From Tenacibaculum jejuense (GTDB lineage: Bacteria; Bacteroidota; Bacteroidia; Flavobacteriales; Flavobacteriaceae): DNA of 64,000 nt. Position 1 is the stretch's first letter. Every line of letters begins with the position of its first letter. Below, in pieces: positions 6,579 through 16,437 of this stretch. The notes beneath the pieces were generated by a model. It did not search any database and had not been told where the DNA came from. It saw nothing but the letters and a program-made list of their open reading frames with translations. The position numbers and the translations under genes were made by a program. Location of the stretch: assembly GCF_900198195.1 (NCBI RefSeq), contig NZ_LT899436.1, forward strand, positions 496,001-560,000, in the 5' to 3' direction.

Positions 6579-7904
6579 ATGAAGAAATACATAACAAGTG
6601 TATTTGTTTTATTTTTTATGAGTATAATAACCAATGCTCAAGAAAAGGTGTTGCGATTATCCATGGATGAAGCCATAGATTACGCGATAAAAAATAACTA
6701 CGATAACAAAGTAGCTTTAAAAGATATTGAAGCTGCTAAACAGAAAAAATGGGAGACTACAACCATTGGATTACCTCAAATTGATGGTAAAGTTGATTAT
6801 CAAAATAACTTGAAACAACTTTTCGATCCAGTAGATTTTAACCAAGATGGTTTTCCAGATTTTGGAGCAAAACATTCGGTAACAGCTGGTGTAACATTAA
6901 CACAATTAATTTTCGATGGAACGTATTTAGTAGGATTGCAATCTGCTAAAACATACTTGAAGATTTCTGAGCAAGCTAAAGAAAAAACGGAGTTGGCAAC
7001 TAAAGAAGCAGTAATTAACGCTTATGGAAATGTATTAGTTGCTGAAAAAAGTTTGGAGATTTTAGAAAGTAATAAAAGAGTTTTAACTAAAAACTTAAAC
7101 GAAACGCAAAAGATTTTCGATAACGGGTTAACAGAGGAAGAAAATGTAGAGCAACTTCAAATTACCTTAGGAACTTTAGAAAATAACATCAGAAATACAC
7201 AACGTCTTAAAGATATTGCGTATAAGATGTTAAATATCGCTTTAGGAAATTCTATCGATAAGCAATTAGAGTTAAGTGATACTTTAGAAAATTTAGCAAT
7301 TCAAAATACAGACCTAGGTTTGTTAGGCAAAGCGTTTAGTTTAGATAGTCATATTGATTACAGAATTGCTAGTAACGACAGAGAAGCAAATAGATTATTA
7401 TTAAAGTTAGAGAGAAACAGACAATTACCAACATTAGCGGCTTTTGTGAATTACAATGCAATTGCTAATTCTAACTCATTTTCTTTCTTTAATAGTTCGC
7501 AACAATGGAGATCAACTTCTCTTTTAGGAGTAAGTTTAAATGTTCCAATTTTTGGTTCATTTAGAGCTAGATCAAGAATTAAACAAGCAAAATTAGAGCT
7601 TGAAAATTCAGACATACGATTAGAAGAGATAAAACAAAAATTGAATTTACAAGCACAAACAGCAAAGAGTGAATATCAATTAAGTATCGAAAACTACGAA
7701 ACAGCTAAGAAAAACTTACTATTAGCTGAGCGTATCGAGAAGAAACAACAAGTGAAATTTTTCGAAGGACTTTCAACAAGTTTCGATTTATCTCAAGCGC
7801 AAAATCAACTTTACACACAGCAATCAAATTACGTACAATCAATGTTAAGCGTAATTGCTAAAAAAGCACAATTAGAAACAGCATTAAATATACCTATAAA
7901 ATAA
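6579..7904 (+). CDS. TolC-like outer-membrane efflux protein
   Basis: The 441-aa precursor (ATG 6579) has an N-terminal signal peptide ending near TNAQ and two long heptad-rich outer membrane efflux repeats (about 30-215 and 235-440), the TolC/OprM arrangement. It should form the trimeric outer-membrane channel and periplasmic tunnel of a tripartite RND pump together with the next two gene products. It has no lipobox, so unlike OprM it is probably not lipid-anchored. A TTG nine bases upstream is a possible but less likely start. Confidence 0.9.
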   Translation: MKKYITSVFVLFFMSIITNAQEKVLRLSMDEAIDYAIKNNYDNKVALKDIEAAKQKKWETTTIGLPQIDGKVDYQNNLKQLFDPVDFNQDGFPDFGAKHSVTAGVTLTQLIFDGTYLVGLQSAKTYLKISEQAKEKTELATKEAVINAYGNVLVAEKSLEILESNKRVLTKNLNETQKIFDNGLTEEENVEQLQITLGTLENNIRNTQRLKDIAYKMLNIALGNSIDKQLELSDTLENLAIQNTDLGLLGKAFSLDSHIDYRIASNDREANRLLLKLERNRQLPTLAAFVNYNAIANSNSFSFFNSSQQWRSTSLLGVSLNVPIFGSFRARSRIKQAKLELENSDIRLEEIKQKLNLQAQTAKSEYQLSIENYETAKKNLLLAERIEKKQQVKFFEGLSTSFDLSQAQNQLYTQQSNYVQSMLSVIAKKAQLETALNIPIK

Positions 7905-7912
7905 CCAACTCA

Positions 7913-9085
7913 ATGAGAAAGATATTCATATTCACTATAGCTACAGTTCTTTTAGCTTCATGCGGAAAAAAAGGACAATCAGTAGACGCTGTAATTGCTT
8001 CTGGAGATTTAGGGCAAATTAGAGCAAAGAAAGATGAGTTAAGTACAAAGAGTCAAGAGATATTAAGTCAAATTAAATTATTAGATACTGAAATTTCTAA
8101 ACTTGATAAGAACAAGAAAATACCATTAATCACTACGATCAATGCTAATTCATCTGAGTTTATTCATTATTTAGAATTACAAGGTAATGTTCAAACAAAG
8201 AAAAATGTATTAGTATACCCAGAAGTACCAGGGCAATTAGTTAGTGTTTTTGTAAAAGAAGGACAAAAAGTAGCTAAAGGACAATCACTAGCAAGAATAG
8301 ATGATGCTGGTATGTCTAATCAATTAGCACAGTTAGAAGCAAACGCAGCTTTAGCCAAAACTACTTATGAGCGTCAAAAACGTTTATGGGAGCAAAAAAT
8401 TGGTTCAGAAATTCAATTTTTACAAGCAAAAACAAATTTTGAAGCACAAACTAATGCAGTAACTAATTTACGTAAGAATATTGCAAAGTATACCATAAGA
8501 GCACCTTTTGCTGGAATTGTAGATGATGTAATTAAAGAACAAGGGACTGTTGTAGCTCCTGGTCCTGGAGCAGAAGTTTTTAGAATTGTAAACTTAGGAA
8601 ACATGTATATAGAAACAGATGTTCCAGAAACCTATATCAGTTCAGTAAAAAAAGGAAAAGCTGTAGAAGTTGAGTTTCCAATTTTAGGGAAAAAGTTAGA
8701 CTCAGAAGTTCGTCAAGCAGGGAATTTTATCAATCCAGCAAACAGAACTTTTAAAGTTGAAATTGGTGTGTCAAATAAAGATAGAAGTATCAAGCCAAAC
8801 TTAACAGCAAAACTTAAAATTAACGATTATACCAATCCAAACGCAATCTTAATTCCTCAGAGTATTATTTCAGAAAACTCAAAAGGAGAGCAGTACGTTT
8901 ACGTAGTAAATACTAAAGACGGAAAATCTACAGCGCAACAAGTTATCATCAAAACAGGTAAAACTCAAGGAGATGTTATTGAGGTAATTGATGGAATTAA
9001 AAGCGGTATGAAGATTATTAATGATGGAGCAAGAAGTGTGAAGGATAGTCAGGAAGTTAAAATATTACAACTAGCCAAAAAATAA
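7913..9085 (+). CDS. RND efflux periplasmic adaptor (membrane fusion lipoprotein)
   Basis: This 390-aa lipoprotein has a lipobox at LLASC (Cys17). A predicted coiled coil occupies about residues 30-70 and 130-170, split lipoyl-like halves flank it (VYPEVPGQLVSVFVKEGQKV and YTIRAPFAGIVDDV), and beta-barrel and membrane-proximal regions follow. This is the MexA/AcrA (HlyD family) layout. It bridges the inner-membrane pump and the TolC-like channel. It lies eight bases after the channel gene and eleven before the pump gene. Confidence 0.92.
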   Translation: MRKIFIFTIATVLLASCGKKGQSVDAVIASGDLGQIRAKKDELSTKSQEILSQIKLLDTEISKLDKNKKIPLITTINANSSEFIHYLELQGNVQTKKNVLVYPEVPGQLVSVFVKEGQKVAKGQSLARIDDAGMSNQLAQLEANAALAKTTYERQKRLWEQKIGSEIQFLQAKTNFEAQTNAVTNLRKNIAKYTIRAPFAGIVDDVIKEQGTVVAPGPGAEVFRIVNLGNMYIETDVPETYISSVKKGKAVEVEFPILGKKLDSEVRQAGNFINPANRTFKVEIGVSNKDRSIKPNLTAKLKINDYTNPNAILIPQSIISENSKGEQYVYVVNTKDGKSTAQQVIIKTGKTQGDVIEVIDGIKSGMKIINDGARSVKDSQEVKILQLAKK

Positions 9086-9096
9086 AAAATATTCTG

Positions 9097-12000
9097 ATGA
9101 CAGAACAACAAAAAAAAGTAGATAAAGAGTTTGGTTTATCTTCTTGGGCAATAAACAATAAAACTACTATTTATGTATTAATGGTAATTATATTGTTCTC
9201 AGGTATCTCGGCATTCATTAATATGCCAAGAGAGAATTTCCCAGAGATTAAAGAAACCAAAATTTATGTAAGCTCTGTTTTTCCAGGAAATACAGCAGAA
9301 GACATAGAGAAATTAATTACCGATCCTTTAGAAGAGAAGCTAAAAACAGTAAGTAATGTTACTAAAATCAACTCTACTTCTCAAGAGAATGTTTCGATGA
9401 TTACCATCGAATTTAACGAACAAATTACCGTTGAAGAAGCGAAGCAAAAAGTTAAAGATGAAATTGATGAAGAGGTTTCAGGTGAAGACTGGCCAACGTT
9501 TAACGGAGCAAAAGTTGAACCTAACGTTTTCGAATTAAATATTGCTGAAGAAACGCCGATTTTAAATATTAATATTTCTGGAGATTTTACTGTAGAACAA
9601 TTAAAAGAATATGCAGAATATCTTCAAGATGAAATAGAAGATTTAAAGGAAATTAAAAAGGCAGATATTCGTGGAGCTGAAGAGAAAGAAGTTGAAGTTG
9701 CTGTAGATATCTATAAAATGATGGCTGCTCAAGTTAGTTTCAACGATGTGCTTCAATCTATTGGAAATGGAAATGCTACAATTTCTGCTGGTAATATTAT
9801 TTCTAGTGGTCAAAGAAGAACGATTCGTGTTCTTGGAGAAATAGAACAACCTTCAGAGTTAGATAATTTCGTAGTAAAATCTGAAAGAGGTAGTGCAATT
9901 TATTTAAAAGATATTGCAACAGTTTCTTTTAAAGACAAAGACAAAACAACGTATGCTCGTGAGAATGCAGAATCTGTAGTAATGCTTGATGTTAAAAAGC
10001 GTTCTGGAGAAAATATGGTTGAGGCAACTGATAAAATTAGAGAAATTGTAAAAGTAGCTCAAGAAACTAAAGTATTACCAGAAACACTTAAAGTAACTTT
10101 AGCAAACGATCAATCTTCTAAAACAGTTGGTCAGGTAGATGATTTAGTAAATAATATCATTTTTGGAGTTATTTTAGTAGTAACTGTACTGATGTTCTTC
10201 TTAGGGTTGAAAAATGCATTATTCGTAGGATTTGCAATTCCAATGTCAATGTTTATGTCGTTAATGATCTTAAACATAATGGGATACACCATGAATACCA
10301 TGATTCTTTTCGGGTTAATTATGGGATTAGGAATGTTAGTAGATAACGGAATTGTAGTTGTTGAAAATGTGTACCGTTTGATGGATGAAGAAGGGATGTC
10401 GAGATTAGAAGCAGCTCGAAAAGGTATTGGTGAAATTGCTTTCCCAATTATTATTTCTACAGCAACAACAGTTGCAGCATTTATTCCTTTAGGGATGTGG
10501 CCAGGGGTAATGGGACAATTCATGATTTATTTCCCAATCACATTATCCGTAGTATTAGGTTCGTCTTTATTTGTAGCGGTATTCTTTAATTCAGTACTGG
10601 TATCTCAATTTATGAGTACAGAAGATAAAAATATGCCATTAAACAAGATTATACGTTTAACAATAATCTTAGGAGTTTTAGGATTGCTTTTTGTAATATT
10701 TGGTGGAGCTATTAGACCATTGGGAACATTATTGATTTTTGCTGCTGCAAATTTCTGGGTATACAGGTTCATTATGCGTCCTGCTGCTAACAGATTTCAA
10801 TCTCGTGTTTTACCAAGATGGGAGCGTTTTTATGAAAGAATGATTAGTGGTGTGTTAAAAGGTTGGAAACCACAAGTAATTTCGATAATTACGTTATTAA
10901 TGTTATTTGTTTCTATAGGAGGTTTCGTAAATTCTGTTCAGAAAAAAAGAACAAAAGTAGAATTCTTTCCAGATAATACGCCAAATCAAGTTATTGTATA
11001 TGTTGAGTATCCGCAAGGAACGGATATTGAAAAAACAAATGCAATAATGAAGGATATTGAACAACGAGTAACTAATGTGATTAATTCTTCTGAATATTTA
11101 GATGGAGAATATAACTTTTTAGTTGAGAGTTCTATTACTCAAGTTGGTGCAGGATCAGGAAATCCACAAACAGATGGAGGTTCAACAGCAGAAATGCCAC
11201 ACAGAGGGAAAGTTGTAGCTTCTATGCGCGAGTATAAGTATAGAAAAGGTGCAGATAGTAAAGTCCTTAAAAAAGCAATTACCGACGAATTACAAGGAGT
11301 GTATCCAGGATTATCAATTTCTGTTGAGAAAGACCCAGTTGGTCCACCTGCTGGTTATCCGATTAATATTGAATTAGAAGGTAAAGATTATGCTGAACTG
11401 ATTAATGTAGCTGAAAAAATGCGTGATTTTATCAATACGAAATCTATTCCTGGAATTGCAGAGCTTAAGATTGATGTAAATAAATCTAAGCCAACTATGT
11501 TAGTTGATGTTGATAGAAAGAAAGCTGGAGAATTAGGTGTTAGTGCAGCTCAAGTGGGAACACAATTACGTAATTCTATCTTCGGAGCTAAAGCTGGTGT
11601 TTATAAAGAAGATGGTGAAGATTATGATATTTATGTAAGATTTAATGAAGAGAACAGATACAATACAAGTGCTATTTTTAATCAGAATATTACTTTTAGA
11701 GATCCTTCAAACGGACAAGTGAAATCTATTCCAGTTTCCGCTTTAGCAACACAAAAAAATACTTCAGGATTTAGTGCAATAAAACATAAACAAGGAAAAA
11801 GAGTAGTAACAGTATACTCAGCATTAGCACCAGGTTTTACAGATGCAGGAGCAATTGTGTCTAAGATTCAAAATGAAATGAAAACCTTTACTGAATTACC
11901 GGCTCAAATCAAAGTAGATTATACAGGGCAAATTGAAGAGCAAAACAAACAAATGGCTTTCTTAATGGGAGCATTCTTCTCTGGTTTAGGTTTAATTTTC

Positions 12001-12609
12001 TTAATCTTAATTTATCAGTTCAATTCTGTGTCAAAACCAGCAATTATTATGCTTGCTATATTCTTAAGTTTAATAGGAGTGTTCGGAGGAATTGTAATTT
12101 CTGGTTCATCATTTGTTATTATGATGACAATGATGGGGATTATTTCACTCGCCGGAATTGTGGTAAATAACGGTGTTGTACTACTCGATTATACACAGCT
12201 ATTGATAGATAGAAGAAAAGTTGATTTAGGCTTAGATGATGATGAGTTTGTTTCTGTAGAAGATTTAAAAGAAAGTATTATTAAAGGAGGAAAGGCAAGA
12301 TTACGTCCGGTATTATTAACGGCAATTACAACAATTTTAGGTCTTATTCCTTTAGCTACAGGTTTAAATATAAATTTCTACACTTTAGTATCAGAATTAG
12401 ATCCGCATATTTATGTTGGAGGAGATAACGTAATTTTCTGGGGGCCATTAGCATGGACTGTAATCTATGGTTTAATTGTAGCTACATTCTTAACATTAAT
12501 TGTTGTTCCAATTTTATTCTATTTAATCACAAAGTTTAAAATGTGGATCAAAAATAGAAATACAGTTACAGAAGAATCATTTGATGAAATAGCAGAAATA
12601 GGAAATTAA
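9097..12609 (+). CDS. RND-family efflux pump permease (AcrB/HAE1-like)
   Basis: The 1170-aa protein has the RND layout: a membrane helix at about residues 25-45, a large periplasmic pore domain, helices around 350-520, a second periplasmic domain and a final helical block at about 955-1150. The motif LVDNGIVVVENV (about residue 416) aligns with the proton-relay helix of AcrB. It keeps the first Asp but has Asn at the second, as in many Bacteroidota members. Length is slightly above the usual 1000-1050 because of extra sequence after helix 6 and in the last loop (HIYVGGDNVIFWGP). Substrates are probably hydrophobic or amphiphilic compounds. Last gene of the TetR-controlled operon. Confidence 0.93.
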   Translation: MTEQQKKVDKEFGLSSWAINNKTTIYVLMVIILFSGISAFINMPRENFPEIKETKIYVSSVFPGNTAEDIEKLITDPLEEKLKTVSNVTKINSTSQENVSMITIEFNEQITVEEAKQKVKDEIDEEVSGEDWPTFNGAKVEPNVFELNIAEETPILNINISGDFTVEQLKEYAEYLQDEIEDLKEIKKADIRGAEEKEVEVAVDIYKMMAAQVSFNDVLQSIGNGNATISAGNIISSGQRRTIRVLGEIEQPSELDNFVVKSERGSAIYLKDIATVSFKDKDKTTYARENAESVVMLDVKKRSGENMVEATDKIREIVKVAQETKVLPETLKVTLANDQSSKTVGQVDDLVNNIIFGVILVVTVLMFFLGLKNALFVGFAIPMSMFMSLMILNIMGYTMNTMILFGLIMGLGMLVDNGIVVVENVYRLMDEEGMSRLEAARKGIGEIAFPIIISTATTVAAFIPLGMWPGVMGQFMIYFPITLSVVLGSSLFVAVFFNSVLVSQFMSTEDKNMPLNKIIRLTIILGVLGLLFVIFGGAIRPLGTLLIFAAANFWVYRFIMRPAANRFQSRVLPRWERFYERMISGVLKGWKPQVISIITLLMLFVSIGGFVNSVQKKRTKVEFFPDNTPNQVIVYVEYPQGTDIEKTNAIMKDIEQRVTNVINSSEYLDGEYNFLVESSITQVGAGSGNPQTDGGSTAEMPHRGKVVASMREYKYRKGADSKVLKKAITDELQGVYPGLSISVEKDPVGPPAGYPINIELEGKDYAELINVAEKMRDFINTKSIPGIAELKIDVNKSKPTMLVDVDRKKAGELGVSAAQVGTQLRNSIFGAKAGVYKEDGEDYDIYVRFNEENRYNTSAIFNQNITFRDPSNGQVKSIPVSALATQKNTSGFSAIKHKQGKRVVTVYSALAPGFTDAGAIVSKIQNEMKTFTELPAQIKVDYTGQIEEQNKQMAFLMGAFFSGLGLIFLILIYQFNSVSKPAIIMLAIFLSLIGVFGGIVISGSSFVIMMTMMGIISLAGIVVNNGVVLLDYTQLLIDRRKVDLGLDDDEFVSVEDLKESIIKGGKARLRPVLLTAITTILGLIPLATGLNINFYTLVSELDPHIYVGGDNVIFWGPLAWTVIYGLIVATFLTLIVVPILFYLITKFKMWIKNRNTVTEESFDEIAEIGN

Positions 12610-12633
12610 TTAATAATTTGTTTTACTTAAAAA

Positions 12634-12671
12634 AAGGGTTAGTAGTTGTGTATTGCTAACTCTTTTTGTTT
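12634..12671 (+). terminator. Terminator of the efflux operon
   Basis: AAGGGTTAG (12634-12642) pairs with CTAACTCTT (12656-12664) over nine positions with one G-U, followed by a T-rich stretch. It sits between the pump gene and recX, so recX is probably transcribed separately. Confidence 0.65.
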
Positions 12672-12680
12672 TTTTGAAGT

Positions 12681-13154
12681 ATGAATAAACAGAGTGTGGT
12701 AACGGTAGATGAGGTAAAAAGAAAGCTTGAAAGATTTTGTGTGTATCAAGATCGATGTCATAAAGAGGTAGAAGATAAATTAAGGGGTTTTCATTTAATA
12801 CCAGAAGCAAGAGAGCTTATTTTATTACATCTTTTAGAACATGATTTTTTAAATGAAGAGCGTTTTTCAAGAAGTTTTGCTAGAGGGAAATTTAGAATTA
12901 AAAATTGGGGAAAGGTTCGTATTACTAGAGAATTAAAACTAAGAGATATTTCAGTCTATAATATTAAACAAGCACTTTCAGAGATAGATGAAGAAGAGTA
13001 TTTTTCGAAATTAAATAGTTTAGCTGAAAGAAAAATTTCGTCTACTAATGAATCTAATTCTTTTAAGAAAAGAAAAAAAGTTTTTGATTATTTGAATTAC
13101 CGAGGATATGAAATCAACTTAATAAACGAAGTTTTAAATGAACTTTTAAAATAA
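12681..13154 (+). CDS. recX: Regulatory protein RecX
   Basis: This 157-aa basic, all-helical protein has the tandem three-helix RecX repeats: the YQDRCHKEVEDKL region at about 22-35, then LEHDFLNEERFSRSFARGKF at about 52-71 and a further repeat at the C-terminus. RecX binds RecA filaments and limits strand exchange, capping filament growth during recombination. recA is not in the window. The gene is flanked by terminators and is probably monocistronic. Confidence 0.87.
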   Translation: MNKQSVVTVDEVKRKLERFCVYQDRCHKEVEDKLRGFHLIPEARELILLHLLEHDFLNEERFSRSFARGKFRIKNWGKVRITRELKLRDISVYNIKQALSEIDEEEYFSKLNSLAERKISSTNESNSFKKRKKVFDYLNYRGYEINLINEVLNELLK

Positions 13155-13180
13155 TACTCTCCACGTAAAGTAGAGAGTAT
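13154..13180. terminator. Bidirectional terminator between recX and the leader peptide gene
   Basis: ATACTCTC (13154-13161) and GAGAGTAT (13173-13180) are perfect inverted arms directly after the recX stop and ten bases past the stop of the convergent peptide gene. It can serve both genes. Confidence 0.6.
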
Positions 13181-13190
13181 AAAATCTTTT

Positions 13191-13400
13191 CTAAAAATCA
13201 CAAATATCAGGAAAAACCTCACAAATATCTTTTAGAGGCGGTACAGTATGTTCACACCCACCATCACAAGGCTGATTTATTTTGTTTCCAAATTGATCAC
13301 ATTTACAAGCAGGGTAATAATAGCGTTTTCCTTTACCATTAATTTCTTTTTGCTCGTTTTTACTCAATGTTTTTCCTAAGTTTAAAACTGATTTTTTCAT
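13191..13400 (-). CDS. Six-cysteine leader-type (bacteriocin-like) peptide precursor
   Basis: This 69-aa peptide begins with the leader common in Bacteroidota secreted peptides: LNLGKTLSKNEQKEING (residues 6-22), the form normally followed by a double glycine. Here the site reads INGKGK, so processing may differ. The mature part carries six cysteines (32, 34, 45, 49, 60, 67), several prolines and acidic residues, and could form three disulfides. Such precursors are normally exported by C39-peptidase ABC transporters. None is adjacent, although a C39-like/VKOR/DsbA fusion lies 11 kb to the left. It could be a toxin, a signal or a modified natural product; nothing in the sequence decides. Confidence 0.7.
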   Translation of the reverse strand: MKKSVLNLGKTLSKNEQKEINGKGKRYYYPACKCDQFGNKINQPCDGGCEHTVPPLKDICEVFPDICDF

Positions 13401-13679
13401 AATTTAAGATTTAAAAGGATGATTATTTTAAATGTTATTAACTGATATTCTAAAATATGAAAAAGCTCAACAATTGAATAGACTAAACTAAATATGATGA
13501 GGAAAGATATATATTCGTTAGAGACCTTAATTTTTTTGTAACTAAAGGATGTTTTCCTTTTTAATTAGTTTCGTTTCGAAGCTTAAAACTATGTAGAAGT
13601 ATAAAGAAAGGTTAATAGTTCTAGAATTACTACTAGAAATGTAGTGCGTAGATGATTCTTGTCTTATTAAGAAATGAAA
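13401..13679. other. Non-coding stretch between leader peptide and sortilin-like gene
   Basis: About 330 bases separate the two leftward genes and end in a terminator. No ORF above 20 codons with plausible coding character is seen, and no repeat. The promoter of the peptide gene should lie in the right-hand part, but I find no clean -7/-33 pair. Confidence 0.5.
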
Positions 13680-13702
13680 AAGGGGACCAATAAAGTCCCC
13701 TT
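13680..13702 (-). terminator. Terminator of the sortilin-like T9SS protein gene
   Basis: AAGGGGAC (13680-13687) and GTCCCCTT (13695-13702) form a GC-rich stem followed on the minus strand by TTTTT, a clear intrinsic terminator for the leftward gene. Confidence 0.8.
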
Positions 13703-13727
13703 ATATAGATTTTATGTGTAAAATAAT

Positions 13728-16292
13728 TTAATTCAAAATTAATTTTTTAGAAGCAGATTTACCTTCTGAGGTAATATTTAAAATATAAATACCTTTAGTA
13801 TAATTTGTTAAATCAATAATATAATTTGTGTCTATTATTTTCTTTTTACTAAATACTTCTTTACCAGATAAATCAAATATTTTTAAATCTAGTTCCTCTG
13901 TTGTATTTCTACTTAAATTGAATAAACTTGTAGACGGATTAGGGAATATCGATATACTATTTAGTAAAACGTTTTCACTAATTGATAAAACGCCTTGTTT
14001 AGGGATATTAGTTACAAAAATACCTCTACCGTATGTTGCTGCATAAAGTTTAGAATCTTTTTCGCTGATATCTAGGTCGGTAACTTGTACGTTAGGTAAA
14101 TTATTATCAAAGGTTTGCCATTCAGATAAATCGTCATTAATAAAATAAACTCCTAAATTAGTACCTAAATAAACAGTATTATTACCACTTTCATCATGAT
14201 GTTTTAATACAGTTTTGTTTTCCGAAGGAAGATTTCCAGTTATATTTGTGAAAACAGGTATAAAAAGAGATAAATTATCAGCTTTGAATACTGAGCTGTT
14301 TGTCACGACCCATCCAATTTTAGAATCTCCATTGTTTATTTCTATTGAATTTATATTTTCTGGAAACGTAAATATATCAATAAAAGATCCTCCCCTATTA
14401 TTACTTCTATATAATGTTCTACCCTCTGCAGCATATATGATATCATTGTTGTTTGGGTCTATTTCTAATAAATCTATATCATCTCTAAAAGCATTACCAG
14501 AAGAATTGGAAACTTTTGTCCAAGAAGTATTATCAAATCTGTAAAGACTTCTATATCCAGCGAATAATTCTCCATCTGTATTCATTACTAGCGGAGTCAC
14601 CCATTCTCCACCACTATCTCCAGAGCCAGTTTCATCATTTGGAGCGAATAAAAAATCATCGCGCCTAGGATTCATGTTTATAAAAATTTCTCTAGTTTCA
14701 CCTTGATCTTGGCTTACAGTCAAACGTCCTCCAAACTGTGTGAATCCATAAAAAACATTAGAATTGTTTACATCAACAATACCTTCCATACCGTCACCAC
14801 CATGATAATTTCTCCAGTTAGTACCATCATATCCAAATCCTCCATTGTCTTGCAATCCACCAGCGATGATGTCTGATGTTTGTTGAGATATAGAAAGTTT
14901 ATAAAATTGGCTAATCGCAATAGTATTAGTTAAATCTGTAAAAGAATCACCATTATCAGTTGATAAATAAATTCCACCATCTGTACCAGCAAAGAAATCA
15001 CCATCAAAAAATCTTAAAAAATGGATGTCAGCATGTGTGTAAGTTGGCATATCAGGAAATCTCCAGTCGTTTATTTTCGTAAAGCTATCTCCTCCGTTAT
15101 TAGATTTCCATATATCCAATACCCCAACAAATACAGTATCTTTATCAGTATCAGATACAGTTATTGCTAAGTCAAAAAATGCTTGTAGACTATCTCCAAA
15201 AATATTTGATGTTTCTGCTGTTTTACTAAATGTGTTTCCACTGTCTGTAGATTTATATACTCCATTAAAAGTGCTATTTCTTGCAGCACTAACAAAATAG
15301 ACGTAGTTAGGGTCTGCTGGAGTTACATCTAACGTAATTCTACCTGAATTAGTTAAGGAAGGGATATCAATTTCAGAAAAATTTTCTCCTGAATCAGTTG
15401 ATTTAAAAAACTTACTATTACTTACGGCGTACCATGTTGTAGGATCTCCTGGTTTCATTTTTAAATCAACTATATTTTGAATTAATTTTACAGACCATGT
15501 ATTTCCTCCGTCAGTACTTTTTATAACTCCCACACTGGTAGCAACTAAAATAGTTTCATTATTAGTTGGGTGTATATAGATTTCATTCATAGAACTAGGA
15601 TCACCAGCAATATCACCAGTTTTATTCCATGTTGCACCACCATCAATAGATTTCCATACTCCCACAGCAAAAGAATCATCTGCGTCATCATCACCAGTAG
15701 CAATATATATAACGTTTGAATTACTAGGGTTAATAGCTATCCCTGAGACTCCAATTTGTGGTAAATTATCAGTTAAAGGTATCCAACTAGTACCAGCGTC
15801 TGTAGATTTCCATATTCCACCTGCTGGGGCACCAATATAATATGTGTTAGGATTATTAGGATCAACAGCTATTGTATTTATTCTTCCTTGTCCTGTTCGT
15901 TTTTGAGGCGTTGCGTTATATGTATTAGTATTATCAAAAGGTCCAAGGGGAGTCCAATTACTTGTATTGGTTCTATTGCTAACAGAGGACCTACTTAATA
16001 CTTTTTTTTCTTCCCATGCATTCCATAAATCTTGAGAACTAGATATTGTACCATCCGGTTTTAAATAATAAGACCAATGATATTCCCAACGTTTAAAAGG
16101 TTTATATCCGCTACCTTTTTTAAATTTATCTATTGTTTTGAAATAATTTTCAGCTCTAAGAGAAATATTTTCTAAAGTTTCTTTTTCGCTTTTATTTTTT
16201 AAGGCATTGTTATTCCATGGAGCATTACTTAGTGTTTGAGAATAGCAAACAACAGAAAAACTAAGTAATACTAAAAAGTAAACTTTTTTCAT
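13728..16292 (-). CDS. Secreted sortilin/BNR-repeat beta-propeller protein with T9SS sorting domain
   Basis: This 854-aa precursor has a signal peptide (about 1-18, ending CYSQ). From about residue 115 to 740 it is built of repeats such as GGIWKSTDAGTSW and STDGGNTWS, the bacterial neuraminidase/VPS10 type that forms beta-propellers. The last 80 residues (from about 775, with IFPNPSTSLFNL and ending KKLILN) are a type A T9SS sorting domain, so the protein is exported through the outer membrane and anchored or released. The propeller may bind or process glycans or proteins, but no catalytic signature is certain. A clear paralogue begins at 62642. It is monocistronic with its own terminator. 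Confidence 0.85.
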   Translation of the reverse strand: MKKVYFLVLLSFSVVCYSQTLSNAPWNNNALKNKSEKETLENISLRAENYFKTIDKFKKGSGYKPFKRWEYHWSYYLKPDGTISSSQDLWNAWEEKKVLSRSSVSNRTNTSNWTPLGPFDNTNTYNATPQKRTGQGRINTIAVDPNNPNTYYIGAPAGGIWKSTDAGTSWIPLTDNLPQIGVSGIAINPSNSNVIYIATGDDDADDSFAVGVWKSIDGGATWNKTGDIAGDPSSMNEIYIHPTNNETILVATSVGVIKSTDGGNTWSVKLIQNIVDLKMKPGDPTTWYAVSNSKFFKSTDSGENFSEIDIPSLTNSGRITLDVTPADPNYVYFVSAARNSTFNGVYKSTDSGNTFSKTAETSNIFGDSLQAFFDLAITVSDTDKDTVFVGVLDIWKSNNGGDSFTKINDWRFPDMPTYTHADIHFLRFFDGDFFAGTDGGIYLSTDNGDSFTDLTNTIAISQFYKLSISQQTSDIIAGGLQDNGGFGYDGTNWRNYHGGDGMEGIVDVNNSNVFYGFTQFGGRLTVSQDQGETREIFINMNPRRDDFLFAPNDETGSGDSGGEWVTPLVMNTDGELFAGYRSLYRFDNTSWTKVSNSSGNAFRDDIDLLEIDPNNNDIIYAAEGRTLYRSNNRGGSFIDIFTFPENINSIEINNGDSKIGWVVTNSSVFKADNLSLFIPVFTNITGNLPSENKTVLKHHDESGNNTVYLGTNLGVYFINDDLSEWQTFDNNLPNVQVTDLDISEKDSKLYAATYGRGIFVTNIPKQGVLSISENVLLNSISIFPNPSTSLFNLSRNTTEELDLKIFDLSGKEVFSKKKIIDTNYIIDLTNYTKGIYILNITSEGKSASKKLILN

Positions 16293-16437
16293 ATAAAAAA
16301 TATTATAAATTGTTTTGTAAAAATAAAAAACGTTTTTTGTTCGAGAATAATTTTTAACATTAGTAATTGTTTTATATTCAAAAAAATAGGTCTTTTAAAA
16401 GGTTTTTGTTCAAAAAAACAATAAAGTGTTTTTAAAA

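Noticed and set aside
10131..10523. 130-aa antisense frame inside the RND pump gene
   Set aside because: It lies fully opposite a conserved pump domain, has no family resemblance and is rich in Ile/Asn/Pro from complementary codons. It is a shadow of the real gene.
12610..12810. 66-aa leftward frame over the start of recX
   Set aside because: It overlaps the terminator of the efflux operon and the conserved recX N-terminus; no support.
14215..14544. 109-aa rightward frame opposite the sortilin-like gene
   Set aside because: The leftward frame has clear repeats and a signal peptide; this one is an artefact of its codon use.
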